Positions 1 to 9,981 of a stretch of 64,000 nt of DNA are shown in pieces. The position numbers were made by a program, and so were the translations under genes. Location: positions 124,001 to 188,000 of the forward strand of contig JACCVV010000009.1 in the NCBI GenBank assembly GCA_013697955.1, written 5' to 3'. The stretch's first letter is position 1; the number at the start of each line of letters is the position of its first letter. The notes under the pieces are model-generated. The model did not search any database, had not been told where the DNA came from, and saw nothing but the letters and a program-made list of their open reading frames with translations. This DNA is from Tatlockia sp. GTDB taxonomy: Bacteria > Pseudomonadota > Gammaproteobacteria > Legionellales > Legionellaceae.

Positions 1-376
1 AATCAGGTAATTTGCTTCCGTCAGCTGTAAAAAATTTAATACCGTTGTCTTCATAAAGATTATGAGAAGCTGAAATAACAATGCCAGCGTTGGCTCGAAG
101 GGTTTGAGTTAAATACGCGATTGCCGGTGTTGGCATGGGTCCAAGTAAAGAAACGTCAATTCCCGCTGCAGAAAGCCCTGCCTCAAGAGCAGATTCGAGC
201 ATATACCCTGAAACGCGGGTATCTTTTCCTATTATGACTCTTTTACGTTGGCCGTTAGTGCTTAATAAGACCGTTCCAATTGCCCAACCTAATTTCAGTA
301 CAAATTCGGGATTAATATGCGATAAACCAACTTGTCCGCGAATACCGTCTGTTCCAAAGTATTTTCGTTGATTCAT
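1..376 (-). CDS. glmM: Phosphoglucosamine mutase GlmM (N-terminal part, runs off window)
   Basis: GlmM interconverts glucosamine-6-phosphate and glucosamine-1-phosphate, feeding UDP-GlcNAc for peptidoglycan and LPS. The first 125 residues are visible. They open with [11 protein letters not shown], continue with [20 protein letters not shown] and [12 protein letters not shown], and reach the phosphoserine loop ISASHN at residues 101-106, where Ser104 is the expected phosphorylated serine. The usual Pro after HN is Leu here. The ATG overlaps the folP stop by one base (TGATG), so it is translationally coupled at the end of the rlmE-ftsH-folP-glmM cluster. The gene continues beyond base 1. Identification is secure from motif order and the folP neighbour. 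Confidence 0.95.
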   Translation of the reverse strand, partial: MNQRKYFGTDGIRGQVGLSHINPEFVLKLGWAIGTVLLSTNGQRKRVIIGKDTRVSGYMLESALEAGLSAAGIDVSLLGPMPTPAIAYLTQTLRANAGIVISASHNLYEDNGIKFFTADGSKLPD

Positions 377-1251
377 CACTGTACCCTCACTTTTTTATTA
401 TTTCCTGCTTCTTTTATGGCTTGAAGCATTATGAAAGCCTGATTCGTTTCTTCCACATCATGAGTTCTAATTATTGCAACACCCTGCAAAGCGGCGAAAA
501 CTGCAATTGCCAATCCTCCTGAAAGTCGCCTATTAACAGGAGCGTTTAGGATTAGACCTAAAGAACATTTACGCGAAACTCCCAGCATAAGCGGAAGATC
601 ATGCCGTTTAAACTCGGCAATTCTATTTACTAGCTCCATGTTGTGCTCAACTGTTTTACCAAAACCAAACCCAGGATCAATTATCAAATTTTGCCTTTTG
701 ATGCCTGCCGCTATTAAGGTGGCGATTCGCTGCTTAAAAAATTGGTTGAGCTCTTCTATTAGGTTCTGCGAATAAAAAGGTTTATTTTGCATGGTTTCTG
801 GATTTCCTTGCATATGCATAATGCACAAGGGTACATCCAATTTTACAGCTAAAGCCAACGACTCATTAGACCTAAATCCTGAGATATCATTAATCATTGA
901 TGCGCCGGCAGCAACTGCTTCATGCATTACTTGTGCCTTAGTTGTATCAATTGATAAACAGATATCACTTTCTTTTCTTATTTCTTTAATTATTGGGATA
1001 ACTCGGGTCAACTCCTCTTCGCAACTAACAGTTGCAGCGCCAGGTTTGGATGATTCACCGCCAATATCAATCATGTCGGCCCCCGCTTCAATCATTTGCT
1101 GAGCTTTTATCATTGCCTTTTCATGGGTGAAATATTTCCCACCATCAGAAAAAGAGTCAGGTGTGACGTTAAGGACTCCCATGATTAAAGGTTTTGATAA
1201 ATTTTCAGCATTGTAGGTTTTACACCATTGCTTTATTTGCTCTGTGTTCAC
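376..1251 (-). CDS. folP: Dihydropteroate synthase FolP
   Basis: FolP condenses p-aminobenzoate with 6-hydroxymethyl-dihydropterin pyrophosphate in cytosolic folate synthesis and is the sulfonamide target. The 291-residue protein has the family length and its signatures in order: [16 protein letters not shown], then [23 protein letters not shown], a pterin-site [19 protein letters not shown], and the C-terminal IRTHDV. It lies 125 bases downstream of ftsH on the same strand, and its TGA overlaps the glmM ATG. This ftsH-folP-glmM order is the conserved enterobacterial one, so co-transcription is likely. Nothing is unusual in the active-site motifs. Confidence 0.97.
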   Translation of the reverse strand: MNTEQIKQWCKTYNAENLSKPLIMGVLNVTPDSFSDGGKYFTHEKAMIKAQQMIEAGADMIDIGGESSKPGAATVSCEEELTRVIPIIKEIRKESDICLSIDTTKAQVMHEAVAAGASMINDISGFRSNESLALAVKLDVPLCIMHMQGNPETMQNKPFYSQNLIEELNQFFKQRIATLIAAGIKRQNLIIDPGFGFGKTVEHNMELVNRIAEFKRHDLPLMLGVSRKCSLGLILNAPVNRRLSGGLAIAVFAALQGVAIIRTHDVEETNQAFIMLQAIKEAGNNKKVRVQ

Positions 1252-1295
1252 GGAATGATTTTACCTTTTGCAGGACAAAGTAATCTGATTTGATG

Positions 1296-1330
1296 AGCCA
1301 AAATTCCTACATTAAAGGGACATTTTGGCT
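1296..1330 (-). repeat. Inverted repeat in the ftsH-folP gap
   Basis: Perfect 9-base arms (AGCCAAAAT at 1296-1304 and ATTTTGGCT at 1322-1330) flank a 17-base loop in the 125-base gap between ftsH and folP. No U-rich tract follows on the minus strand, so a strong intrinsic terminator is unlikely. It could be a processing or attenuation hairpin inside the operon. Confidence 0.4.
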
Positions 1331-1376
1331 GACTGAAAAACTATTTGCATAGGCATAATAGATGTATTAGAGGATC

Positions 1377-3296
1377 TTAATGTTCACCAGCTGGATAATC
1401 GACTGCCTTACCGTTGATTGATTTTGCGTTAATATTTTCGCCTTTTTTATCTTGATCCATCTTTTGAGATGCTTCCCAATCGTCGGGGGGAGACGGTTCA
1501 TGACCAGCCATTATTTCTGCTATTTGCTTGGCATCAATTGTTTCGTATTTTATGAGCGCATCTGCCATTACGTGTAGTTTATCCAAATTTGTATTTAAAA
1601 TTTCTTCAGCACGCTGATAGTTTCTATCAATAATTGTTTTAACTTCATCATCAATCTGCTGAGCGGTTTTATCAGATACTTCTTTATGCTGGCTTACCGA
1701 TCTTCCAAGAAACACTTCACCTTCTTCTTCGCCAAAAGTGAGCGGACCTAAGTTTGATAAGCCCCAGCTTTTAACCATTTTTCGGGCTATTTCGGTTGCA
1801 CGCATGATGTCGTTTGATGCACCTGTGGTGACAGATTCGGCACCAAAGATAATTACTTCGGCAATTCGTCCACCGAATAAGCTTGATAATTGACTTTCAA
1901 GTCGACGCTTGGAATGGCTATATCGATCTTGTTCAGGTAAAAACATGGTGACGCCCAAGGCACGGCCTCGCGGAATAATGCTTACTTTATAAACAGGATC
2001 ATGTTCAGGTACCTTTAAACCCACAATTGCATGGCCAGCTTCATGATATGCGGTTAATTTTTTCTCGTTTTCGTCCATGACCATAGAACGGCGTTCAGCG
2101 CCCATCATGATTTTATCTTTAGCTTTATCAAGGTCAATCATACCGACCTTACGTTTATTTGAACGCGCGGCAAACAAAGCCGCTTCATTAACTAGATTTG
2201 CTAAATCAGCACCAGAAAATCCAGGAGTTCCGCGGGCTATCGGTAAAACTTCAACCTGTTTTTCGATAGGTACTTTTTGAAGGTGAACTTTAAGGATTTG
2301 TTCACGTCCTCTAATATCTGGTAACGGAACCACCACTTGCCGGTCAAAACGGCCGGGTCTTAATAAAGCTGGATCTAATACATCGGGGCGGTTTGTGGCA
2401 GAAACGACAATTACTCCTTCGTTTCCTTCAAAACCATCCATCTCGACAAGAAGTTGGTTAAGGGTCTGTTCGCGTTCATCGTGCCCACCGCCTAATCCTG
2501 CACCACGGTGTCTACCTACAGCATCAATTTCATCAATAAAAATGATGCAAGGGGCTTGTTTTTTGGCCTGTTCAAACATGTCGCGGACGCGCGAGGCTCC
2601 CACACCAACAAACATTTCGACGAAATCTGAACCAGAGATTGTAAAGAAAGGTACTTTTGCTTCCCCGGCAACAGCTTTTGCCAATAATGTTTTACCTGTA
2701 CCAGGTGGTCCAATTAGCAATACACCCCGTGGAATGCGGCCGCCCAGGTTTTGAAACTTAGTTGGATCACGTAAAAAATCTACCAATTCTTTTACTTCTT
2801 CTTTAGCTTCATCAACACCAGCTACATCGGCAAAAGTAATTTTAACCTGATCTTCCCCAAGCAATCTTGCCCGGGATCGGCCAAAAGACATGGCACCGCG
2901 GCCGCCCCCGCCTTGCATCTGTCGCATAAAGAATATCCACACACCTATTAAAAGCAACATAGGGAACCAGTTTACAAATAAATGTAAGAGGAAACTTTCT
3001 TGTTGTTTTTCCTGACCGCTAACATCGACCTTGGATTTTAGCAACTCACCAAGCAAGGCATCATCCTGCATCGGCATGTAAGTTACAAAACGGTGATTAT
3101 TTTTAGTTGTTCCTTTAATGACTTTGTTGTCCTCGATAGTCACAGAATTAACCATGCCTTGATCGACTTCTTTTAAGAATTCACTATAGGAAAGTTTTTC
3201 AGCTGAAGTATGGCGGGGGCCAAAATTACTGAATACTGAGACCAGTACGATAGCTATAATCAGCCACAAAAATAGATTTTTTACCATATCGTTCAA
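1377..3296 (-). CDS. ftsH: ATP-dependent membrane zinc protease FtsH
   Basis: FtsH is the inner-membrane AAA+ protease that degrades LpxC, sigma-32-type regulators and damaged membrane proteins. The 639 residues show a first membrane segment (about 7-24), a periplasmic domain, a second segment (about 103-124), Walker A GPPGTGKT (196-203), Walker B IIFIDEID (251-258), the second region of homology ending RPGRFDR, and the zinc site HEAGH (418-422). The start is TTG at 3296, preceded by GAGG with an 8-base spacer. It is preferred over the ATG at 3287 because the resulting N-terminus, [12 protein letters not shown], aligns with E. coli MSDMAKNLILWL. The tail after HEPSPPDDW is charged and probably disordered. 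Confidence 0.98.
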   Translation of the reverse strand: MNDMVKNLFLWLIIAIVLVSVFSNFGPRHTSAEKLSYSEFLKEVDQGMVNSVTIEDNKVIKGTTKNNHRFVTYMPMQDDALLGELLKSKVDVSGQEKQQESFLLHLFVNWFPMLLLIGVWIFFMRQMQGGGGRGAMSFGRSRARLLGEDQVKITFADVAGVDEAKEEVKELVDFLRDPTKFQNLGGRIPRGVLLIGPPGTGKTLLAKAVAGEAKVPFFTISGSDFVEMFVGVGASRVRDMFEQAKKQAPCIIFIDEIDAVGRHRGAGLGGGHDEREQTLNQLLVEMDGFEGNEGVIVVSATNRPDVLDPALLRPGRFDRQVVVPLPDIRGREQILKVHLQKVPIEKQVEVLPIARGTPGFSGADLANLVNEAALFAARSNKRKVGMIDLDKAKDKIMMGAERRSMVMDENEKKLTAYHEAGHAIVGLKVPEHDPVYKVSIIPRGRALGVTMFLPEQDRYSHSKRRLESQLSSLFGGRIAEVIIFGAESVTTGASNDIMRATEIARKMVKSWGLSNLGPLTFGEEEGEVFLGRSVSQHKEVSDKTAQQIDDEVKTIIDRNYQRAEEILNTNLDKLHVMADALIKYETIDAKQIAEIMAGHEPSPPDDWEASQKMDQDKKGENINAKSINGKAVDYPAGEH

Positions 3297-3345
3297 TGCA
3301 TTAACCTCAATTTTTACGTATCTCTACGACGTAGGAATAAATTTA

Positions 3346-3966
3346 CTATAAATTATAGCCCTTCGCCAGCAAATAGGTTTCACGCGAGCGAGCACGTGAT
3401 GCTAATGGTTTACGTATGACTACTTTATCAAACTGTGACCTCGCAAGTCTAATGAGTTCGTCAAAACCGGTACCATGAAATATTTTTATCAGCATTGTCC
3501 CTCCGGGTTTTAACATTTTTGAACCAAAATCGAAAGCCAGCTCTGCGAGATACATGGCTCGTGGTATATCTACAGCAGTCGTACCACTCATATTTGGGGC
3601 CATATCTGACAAAAGCAAGTCTAATCCACGCTCAGGAACTAAACTTATTAATTTTTGCAGGACTTCATCCTCACGAAAATCGCCGTGGATGAATTCCACA
3701 TCGGCAACGGTGTTCATCATCAGGATATCTAATGCAACAATGATACCATGTCCATTAAGTTTTTCAGAAACGTACTGAGACCATCCGCCGGGTGCTGCTC
3801 CTAAATCGACAACTGTCATGCCAGTTCTGATAAGCGTTTCTTTTTCATCAATTTCTTTTAATTTATAGACAGCGCGACTTCGATATCCTTCAGCTTGTGC
3901 CTTTTTGACATAAATATCATCAAAATGTTCTTGTAACCACTTTTTACTACTCTTAGAGCGCGGCAT
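3346..3966 (-). CDS. rlmE: 23S rRNA 2'-O-methyltransferase RlmE (FtsJ/RrmJ)
   Basis: RlmE methylates the 2'-O of U2552 in 23S rRNA during late 50S assembly, using SAM. The 206-residue protein has the SAM loop [14 protein letters not shown] (52-65), D80 in VALD, and the catalytic tetrad equivalents K35 (AVYKLKE), D121 (LLSDMAPN), K161 (MLIKIFHG) and E196 (SRETYLLA), so all catalytic residues are present. It sits 49 bases upstream of ftsH on the same strand, the classical rlmE-ftsH heat-shock arrangement, and is divergent from yhbY as in E. coli. Confidence 0.97.
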   Translation of the reverse strand: MPRSKSSKKWLQEHFDDIYVKKAQAEGYRSRAVYKLKEIDEKETLIRTGMTVVDLGAAPGGWSQYVSEKLNGHGIIVALDILMMNTVADVEFIHGDFREDEVLQKLISLVPERGLDLLLSDMAPNMSGTTAVDIPRAMYLAELAFDFGSKMLKPGGTMLIKIFHGTGFDELIRLARSQFDKVVIRKPLASRARSRETYLLAKGYNL

Positions 3967-4120
3967 AGAAAATCTTTAAATCGAATAAATGTCGTATGAT
4001 ACTCAAATTCACTACCTTTTCCCAGCAAAACGTGCAATAATTCGCCATTTTTCGCTGATAATGCTGAATATTTTATAAAAGCTGTCAGACTATATCTCGA
4101 TTTTAGAGGAAAACCATTTA

Positions 4121-4390
4121 GTGGATACAGGATTCAAACAATCTTTAAAAGCTCTTGCCCATCATTTAAAACCTGTAGTGCTTTTAGGTGCCAAGGGACT
4201 TACTCCTGCCGTTATTGAAGAAGCTAATATTGCTTTAAAAACCCATGAGTTGATTAAAGTTAAAATTAATGGTGCTGAAAAGGAGGATCGACAAATGATC
4301 GTCTCTGAGCTGTGTAAAGAATTACAAGCTGATTTAATTCAGTTAATTGGTCATACAGCAATTTTATATCGAAAGAATAAGGAATCTTAG
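4121..4390 (+). CDS. yhbY: YhbY/CRS1 RNA-binding ribosome assembly factor
   Basis: A small CRS1-YhbY domain protein of 89 residues that associates with pre-50S particles in E. coli. The family signature is visible: LKPVVLLGAKGLTPAVIEE near residues 18-36, including the GxxG-like loop, then HELIKVKINGAEKEDR. The start is GTG at 4121, supported by AGAGGA about 10 bases upstream. It is transcribed divergently from rlmE, as in other gammaproteobacteria. No defects are seen. Confidence 0.92.
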   Translation: MDTGFKQSLKALAHHLKPVVLLGAKGLTPAVIEEANIALKTHELIKVKINGAEKEDRQMIVSELCKELQADLIQLIGHTAILYRKNKES

Positions 4391-4531
4391 AAGTCCTTCC
4401 TCCCTTAAGCTAGTGAAGCGTGACAGTGGCGTTAGTATTGTATACACTTTATTAAAGATGGAGCTAAAGTCAGAAATGGACTTAGCCAAACCTATTCATC
4501 ATTGCTCAAAAGCTAAAGAGAGCAGACTAAA

Positions 4532-5107
4532 TTGCCACTTATACAGAAGATACTAAAACATGTTCCGAATGCGCTCACCTTATTCCGGTTAGTGTTGATT
4601 GTGCCATTCCTCAGTTTTCTATATCACCATCAATACCTCTATGCTTTCTATCTTTTTGCTTTGGCGGGATTTTCTGATGGTTTAGATGGCTGGATTGCTC
4701 GTTATTTTAACTGTCAAAGCCTTTTTGGCTCTTTTATAGATCCTTTGGCTGATAAATTATTAATTGCTTCCAGTTTTATTTCATTAGCGCTTATTGGCGA
4801 ACTCCCATGGTGGCTGGTTATTTTGGTTTTTTTGCGCGATTTAACCATTTCCTTAGGTGTTATGGCCTGGTATTGGTTAGTGCAGCGGAAGCTTGATTTT
4901 GAACCCACTTTATTATCGAAAATTAATACTGGCTTGCAGTTATTATTGGTTACTTTTTGTCTCTTTGAATTGGCCTTTTATGAATTTAGCCCTTATCTGA
5001 TAAACTTTCTAATTCTCATTACGGCTTTAACCACGGCTGCTACCTATATTGACTATGTCTTTACCTGGGGCAGGAAAGCCTATTCAATTTCCAATCTTGC
5101 AAAATGA
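4532..5107 (+). CDS. CDP-alcohol phosphatidyltransferase family membrane protein
   Basis: An integral inner-membrane enzyme of the CDP-alcohol phosphotransferase family (191 residues). It has the full signature D-x2-D-G-x2-A-R-x8-G-x3-D-x3-D: DGLDGWIARYF, a short insert, then GSFIDPLADKLL at about residues 49-74. Four to six hydrophobic helices follow. The family makes phosphatidylglycerophosphate, cardiolipin or related lipids. The N-terminus KHVPNALTLFRLVLI resembles PgsA, but whether this is the main PgsA or a paralogue cannot be told. The start is TTG at 4532; an in-frame stop at 4514 excludes anything further upstream. The gene ends in an ATGA overlap with hda. Confidence 0.88.
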   Translation: MPLIQKILKHVPNALTLFRLVLIVPFLSFLYHHQYLYAFYLFALAGFSDGLDGWIARYFNCQSLFGSFIDPLADKLLIASSFISLALIGELPWWLVILVFLRDLTISLGVMAWYWLVQRKLDFEPTLLSKINTGLQLLLVTFCLFELAFYEFSPYLINFLILITALTTAATYIDYVFTWGRKAYSISNLAK

Positions 5108-5793
5108 ACCGGCAACTCGCTTTAACAATTCAACTGAATGATGAGGCTACTCTTGCTGATTTTTGCTGGGGTAACAATTCTTTACTGCAACAGATTCTTA
5201 CCTCAAGTTTAACCTCTGAAGGGGAGCGTTTATTTTACATTTGGGGTGCTAGCGGCTGTGGAAAGTCACATCTACTTCAAGCCTGTTGTCAAATAAAACA
5301 AAATTCTTCGGCAATTTATTTGCCTTTGCACATTTTAAAGGAATGGGGGCCTGAGAGTATAGATAATTTGTGTGAGCAATCCTTAATTGCGATTGATGAT
5401 ATCGATGCAATCGCTGGCGACAAAACCTGGGAAGAGGCCCTCTTTCATCTCTATAATCGCGTTCGTGATAATGGTAAGACGATTTTACTCATTTCGGGTC
5501 AACAATCCCCTGCTTCTCTTCCTATTAATTTACCTGATCTTAAATCTCGATTGGCTTGGGGATTGGCCGTGCAACTTAATGAATTAGACGATGAATTAAA
5601 AATTAAAACGATACAACAGCATGCTCATAAACGCGGATTTGAATTATCCACCCACGTTGGCCAGTTTTTATTAAATCGTTGTGCACGTAATATGCACGAT
5701 TTGCATTGTATTCTCGATTATCTGGATAAAGCGTCCTTAGCTGCACAGCGGCGGATTACCGTCCCTTTTGTCAAAACAATTCTAGATATTTAA
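5104..5793 (+). CDS. hda: DnaA regulatory inactivator Hda-like protein
   Basis: Hda is a DnaA-homologous AAA+ protein. With the DNA-loaded sliding clamp it stimulates DnaA-ATP hydrolysis and so prevents over-initiation. The 229-residue protein has an N-terminal clamp-binding-like stretch (RQLALTIQL), Walker A WGASGCGKSHLL near residue 48, Walker B LIAIDDIDAIAG, sensor I LLISGQQSP, the Arg-finger region DLKSRLAWGL, and a C-terminal lid. It lacks the DnaA DNA-binding domain, as expected. It overlaps the upstream CDP-alcohol gene by ATGA and its last 12 bases overlap the convergent gene at 5782. Confidence 0.92.
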   Translation: MNRQLALTIQLNDEATLADFCWGNNSLLQQILTSSLTSEGERLFYIWGASGCGKSHLLQACCQIKQNSSAIYLPLHILKEWGPESIDNLCEQSLIAIDDIDAIAGDKTWEEALFHLYNRVRDNGKTILLISGQQSPASLPINLPDLKSRLAWGLAVQLNELDDELKIKTIQQHAHKRGFELSTHVGQFLLNRCARNMHDLHCILDYLDKASLAAQRRITVPFVKTILDI

Positions 5794-8253
5794 AAAATTT
5801 GCGGTCCATTGTTTATCATTCGATGAAGCGGATTGAAAAATTTTACTATTGAAAAAACTATCCTGTTGATCCGCAATACTAGAGTGCGCAGGTAATTTGG
5901 ATTCTTGTTTTTCATCTTTCACAAACCTTTGGTCATTTTTCTCCAACACTTCCAATTCATTTTCAGCTGCTTGCAAAGTTTTTTCCCATTCATTACTTTC
6001 GAATAGCCTTGTCAGCATCTCTTCTTTGCAGATCGTAATGTTAATTTTTAAATCTTCCAATTTACTTTTTTCTTTTTCGACTTTGTCTGGATTACACAAT
6101 TCTTCAATTTGATCCGGATCCCAGCCGAAAAGACTGACAACCAGTTTTTCAATACTTGGTCGCTCGACATACCAGTAAACAGCAAGCGCAGCCAGGCCAA
6201 TGGCCACGCTTACCAAAACAATCGGCCAAGCTAAAGGAGCAGTTCCAGCAACAAATAGACCAGCAATTGCCAATGCAACGGTTTGGCCTGTGAAAAAAGC
6301 AGTGCTGAAATAAATAATTCCGATTAGGCCGGGAATCACATATTTTAAAACCGTTAATGTTGTCTCAGATTTCAATTGAATTAGGAATTTTCTTTCAATA
6401 TCGAGATTGCTATGGCGAGCAATTATTAAGTCTATTATTAAAAGATCATTCTCTAATTCATCGATGGTTTTTCGTTGTGGAAATAGATTATCAAGACCTC
6501 TTCGAATTGACTTTAAAGCTTTCATTTCTTTTAGATAAACATCAACAAGTTTATGTACATTTTTTTTTCTTATACCCAAGTTTTTCCCGATTTCAGTTAA
6601 ATCAAAAGCTAGAAAAGAAATAACAGACATCAGGCCAAACACAGCACCCACTATGAAAATAGCTAGCTTGGGAATGGTTATCATAGAAATAATTGAAGTA
6701 ACGCCATAGAAACCATCGCAACCAAAAAAAATACTGCCGGCAATGGTTAGAAAAAAATACAGGAAATTTTTAGAATGAGAGGCAGATTTTTTTTCTTTTT
6801 TTTGCGCTAAGGGTTCACAAACCGCAATGGCTAACTCTTTAAGAAGTGCTGAATTTAAAGAGGCTATCTCTAATTGTTCAGTGTCGTCATCAGGCTTGAT
6901 TTGTTGTCCAAACCATTCTATTAACTTCTTTAATTTGATTTGCTCCGGATTGTTTGATTTGTAAAGTTTGATAATTTTTTCAGTTTGTGAATTTCTAGAT
7001 TTTAGATTTTCAAGGAGGATTTTAGTTTTATTCCGAATGTTCAGTGTTTTTTTAGAAGCGAATGCGGATTGCAGAGCGGGAGAAAAAAAACATAAAGTGC
7101 TTTCCTCTTTAAAGTTTGCGCCCTGGAATTTTCTGTCATTTATTTTCATTTGGACTGAAGCAAGTTTTGCCTTGATTTCAATAATTTTTTTAGAATCAGC
7201 AGTAAGTTTCTCTTTTTGTAAGAGAAGGTTTATTTTTAGGGTTTCCAGTTTAGAGCTATGTTCTTCAATTGTTTTTGCATCGCATAATTGTTCAATTTTA
7301 TCAGTGTCTAGGCCAAACCAGCGACCAACCAATTTATCGATACTTGGGCGCTCAACAAACCAGTAAACGCCGAGGGCAGCCAAACCAACTGCAAAACTGG
7401 CTACAAAAATTGGCCAAAATATGGGTGCGGTCGATGCGATAAATAAGGTAGCGACTGCAGTAGCAAGTGCTTCTCCGGCAAAAAAACCGGCACTGAAGAA
7501 AATTATTCCAATTAAAGAAGCTACCAAGTACTTAGAAACGATTAATTTAGAGTTCTCACTTCGTTTGGTCAGTGCTTCTCTTCCTTTTGCCAAGGCATTA
7601 TAGCGAGCAATTAAAAGTTCGATTATTTGTAAATCATTGTCCAATTCTTCCTGGTTTTTTCTTTTTATATAGTCTTTATTAATAAGCTTTCTGATTTCAT
7701 TAATTCTTTTTACTTCTTTTAAATAGTAATCGACAAGCTGGCGCGCTTCTTTTTTGTTTATTTCAAGATTTTTAGCAATTTCGGTTAAATTAAAGGCATT
7801 AAAAGCTAAAACAGAAATAAGTGCAAAGACTATACCGACTAAAAATAATACAGGAGCTGAAAGAGGCAAAATGCTCACTATTGAAGTTATTCCGGCAAAA
7901 CCATCGCAAGCGAAAGCGAAGGTTCCAGCAATTATCAAAAGCGGGTAAAGGCTATTTTTGAATCGTGCAAACCAGGATTTTTCTTCTTCAATTTTCTGTT
8001 TTTTTAGATAGCCGGGTAAGGATTTAGCCAAATCTTTCAATAGGGCAGCATTCATAGAAGCTATGAGAAATTCAAGGTCTTCTTTTTTTTTTCTATTTAA
8101 ATTCCGTTTCAAATTAATTTTGCTATTAAATTCGCTCAATTCAAAATAGTCGGCATCTTCTGACTTGAAAGTTGTTGAGAATTTAGTCCATTGTTTTTTT
8201 AACTGAGTAATCAAAGCACGTGTCTTACGGCTAAGAGCAAAGCGATGGGTCAT
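5782..8253 (-). CDS. Large membrane/coiled-coil protein made of two repeated halves
   Basis: I do not recognise a characterised family. The 823-residue protein is an internal tandem duplication. The first copy (about residues 35-345) and the second (about 435-745) share the same order: a predicted coil, a CDGF-x-G-[VI]-TSI hydrophobic hairpin, F-[ND]-LTEI-[AG]-KNL, a helical spacer, a second pair of membrane helices ending VYW[FY]VERPSI[DE]KLV, and an [EI]EQLC/EELC helix. Each copy has about four membrane helices. The N-terminus is basic with no cleavable signal. The ATG at 8253 has GGTGAG just upstream. Its 3' end overlaps hda by 12 bases. A host-targeted role is possible in this kind of organism but is only speculation. 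Confidence 0.8.
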   Translation of the reverse strand: MTHRFALSRKTRALITQLKKQWTKFSTTFKSEDADYFELSEFNSKINLKRNLNRKKKEDLEFLIASMNAALLKDLAKSLPGYLKKQKIEEEKSWFARFKNSLYPLLIIAGTFAFACDGFAGITSIVSILPLSAPVLFLVGIVFALISVLAFNAFNLTEIAKNLEINKKEARQLVDYYLKEVKRINEIRKLINKDYIKRKNQEELDNDLQIIELLIARYNALAKGREALTKRSENSKLIVSKYLVASLIGIIFFSAGFFAGEALATAVATLFIASTAPIFWPIFVASFAVGLAALGVYWFVERPSIDKLVGRWFGLDTDKIEQLCDAKTIEEHSSKLETLKINLLLQKEKLTADSKKIIEIKAKLASVQMKINDRKFQGANFKEESTLCFFSPALQSAFASKKTLNIRNKTKILLENLKSRNSQTEKIIKLYKSNNPEQIKLKKLIEWFGQQIKPDDDTEQLEIASLNSALLKELAIAVCEPLAQKKEKKSASHSKNFLYFFLTIAGSIFFGCDGFYGVTSIISMITIPKLAIFIVGAVFGLMSVISFLAFDLTEIGKNLGIRKKNVHKLVDVYLKEMKALKSIRRGLDNLFPQRKTIDELENDLLIIDLIIARHSNLDIERKFLIQLKSETTLTVLKYVIPGLIGIIYFSTAFFTGQTVALAIAGLFVAGTAPLAWPIVLVSVAIGLAALAVYWYVERPSIEKLVVSLFGWDPDQIEELCNPDKVEKEKSKLEDLKINITICKEEMLTRLFESNEWEKTLQAAENELEVLEKNDQRFVKDEKQESKLPAHSSIADQQDSFFNSKIFQSASSNDKQWTANFLNI

Positions 8254-8390
8254 TCTCTCACCTTTTAATTAATGCAAAAGATGCAGTATTCAATTCTATG
8301 TTTTGGGTAGTTTACAGGATTAATAGCAATAAATCTTTACATTTTTCATACAAAGTGGTGTTTAAATATTTATATTGGAAGAATGTACTC

Positions 8391-9827
8391 TTAAGCGTCT
8401 ATAAATTGACATAATTTTTTGGCAAGAAACAACATTAAAATCCCAATTAACAAAGTCACTAAACCAATATAGGCAAAAGCTTGAGTATAAATTGCCAAGG
8501 ACTCAATGCCTGGTTTTATGTTTTCCGGCAGAGCGGTAAGAGAAGCTACCGAAGCGCCAATGAAGGCTGCGATTGAAGATGATAAAAACCACATCCCCAT
8601 TACAAAGCCCGCTATTTTGCCGGGTACTAATTCCGCAACCATTGCAACCCCTAAGGCGGAAACCAGAAGTTCCCCCGTGCTCTGGAAAAAATAACTGGCA
8701 ACTAACCACCATGAATTAACTATTCCTGCTCCATTGTGTGCATATCTTGAAAAAAAAAGAAGGCAAAATCCAATACCACAGCAAAGCATACCAGCGGCGA
8801 ATTTATAAGGAGTTGGGAAAAAAGAGCCTTTATCATTCATTTTGCGATAAATAGAGACCAAGGCAGGGCTCATTATCAATATCCATACTGGATTTAAAAC
8901 CTGAAAGCTTTGCGGGTCAATTCCAATACCGAAGAGAGTTGGGTTCACATTGTTAACTGCGAATAAATTTAATGAGGTTGGCATTTGTTGATAAAGTATA
9001 AAAAATACTACAGCTTCCAGCATTAAAACAAAGGCAACGAGCATTCTCATGAAGGAAATCTCATCCTCTTTACGCATATAGAGAAAGTAAATCCCTGTTA
9101 CCAGAATCGCAATAAGCCAAAATAAGGTTTTGGCTAGAAAAACATGTCTAAGCAAAAAAGCTGAAAGCAAGGCGCAGCCGAAAATACCTCCCGCTAAAAG
9201 TAGCCACTGCCATAGTTTTATCGATCGCCTATCCGCATCTGTATTTATATTCGCCACGTGATGATGTTGAAACCAATAATTCACCAAACCCAATACCAGG
9301 CCAATAAAACTGAGGAAGAAAGCATAGGAATAGCCGTATCGGTCCGCTATGGGCGGGCCTAATAATAAGGAAAAAGTTGAGCCGATGTTAATGGCCATAT
9401 AATAAAGTGTGAACCCGCCATGCAAGCGCGGATCGTTTTTCTCATAACACTTAGCCAATAAGCTGGAGGGATTGGCTTTAAATAGGCCGTTTCCGACACA
9501 AATAAGTCCTAAAGCGAAGAAAACCTGAGCACGGTCGGCAAGAGCTAAACTCAAATATCCTAGAGTGAGAATAGCTAATCCCCATACAATCATTCGTTTG
9601 GTACCGAAGATTCGATCGCCAAGATAACCGCCAAGCGCTACCATTCCGTACAACAAGGCAGAAAAAGCGCCAAAGATTTGATAGGCTTCATCATCGTCGA
9701 AGTGGAGATATTGAATAAAATATAAAACAATTATTCCCTGAATCGTATAAAATCCAAAGCGCTCCCAAATTTCCAACATATAAATCATATAAAAAGCGCG
9801 TGGTTGCTCGCGAAACAGGCTTAACAT
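8391..9827 (-). CDS. Proton-dependent oligopeptide transporter (POT/PTR2 family)
   Basis: A 478-residue inner-membrane importer of di- and tripeptides driven by protons, related to E. coli DtpA/B/D. The N-terminus has the POT fingerprint EIWERFGFY (the ExxERFxYY motif) near residues 19-27. It is followed by GGYLGDRIFGTKRMI, the MFS loop 2-3 motif, then NGLFKANPSSLLAKCY and a GFTLYYMAINIGSTF segment matching the second PTR2 signature. About twelve to fourteen hydrophobic helices are visible. It stands alone on the minus strand between an orphan and the divergent patatin gene. Amino-acid-using intracellular bacteria often carry several POT transporters. Confidence 0.92.
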   Translation of the reverse strand: MLSLFREQPRAFYMIYMLEIWERFGFYTIQGIIVLYFIQYLHFDDDEAYQIFGAFSALLYGMVALGGYLGDRIFGTKRMIVWGLAILTLGYLSLALADRAQVFFALGLICVGNGLFKANPSSLLAKCYEKNDPRLHGGFTLYYMAINIGSTFSLLLGPPIADRYGYSYAFFLSFIGLVLGLVNYWFQHHHVANINTDADRRSIKLWQWLLLAGGIFGCALLSAFLLRHVFLAKTLFWLIAILVTGIYFLYMRKEDEISFMRMLVAFVLMLEAVVFFILYQQMPTSLNLFAVNNVNPTLFGIGIDPQSFQVLNPVWILIMSPALVSIYRKMNDKGSFFPTPYKFAAGMLCCGIGFCLLFFSRYAHNGAGIVNSWWLVASYFFQSTGELLVSALGVAMVAELVPGKIAGFVMGMWFLSSSIAAFIGASVASLTALPENIKPGIESLAIYTQAFAYIGLVTLLIGILMLFLAKKLCQFIDA

Positions 9828-9981
9828 AGTGGATAGCTCTTAACATTCTTTTAATTAACGCTATATCAGTTAACCTCTATTTGCAATTCAGGCTTAAGTG
9901 AGAATCCCGTTAACATCAAAGACTTGCCACAGACGCACCTCTCAACTACTATTTCAACTAAGACAAAAATAATAAGTGTTT

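Noticed and set aside
7421-7603. Plus-strand frames inside the duplicated membrane protein gene
   Set aside because: Shadows of the strong minus-strand gene; reading them would break its repeated domain order.
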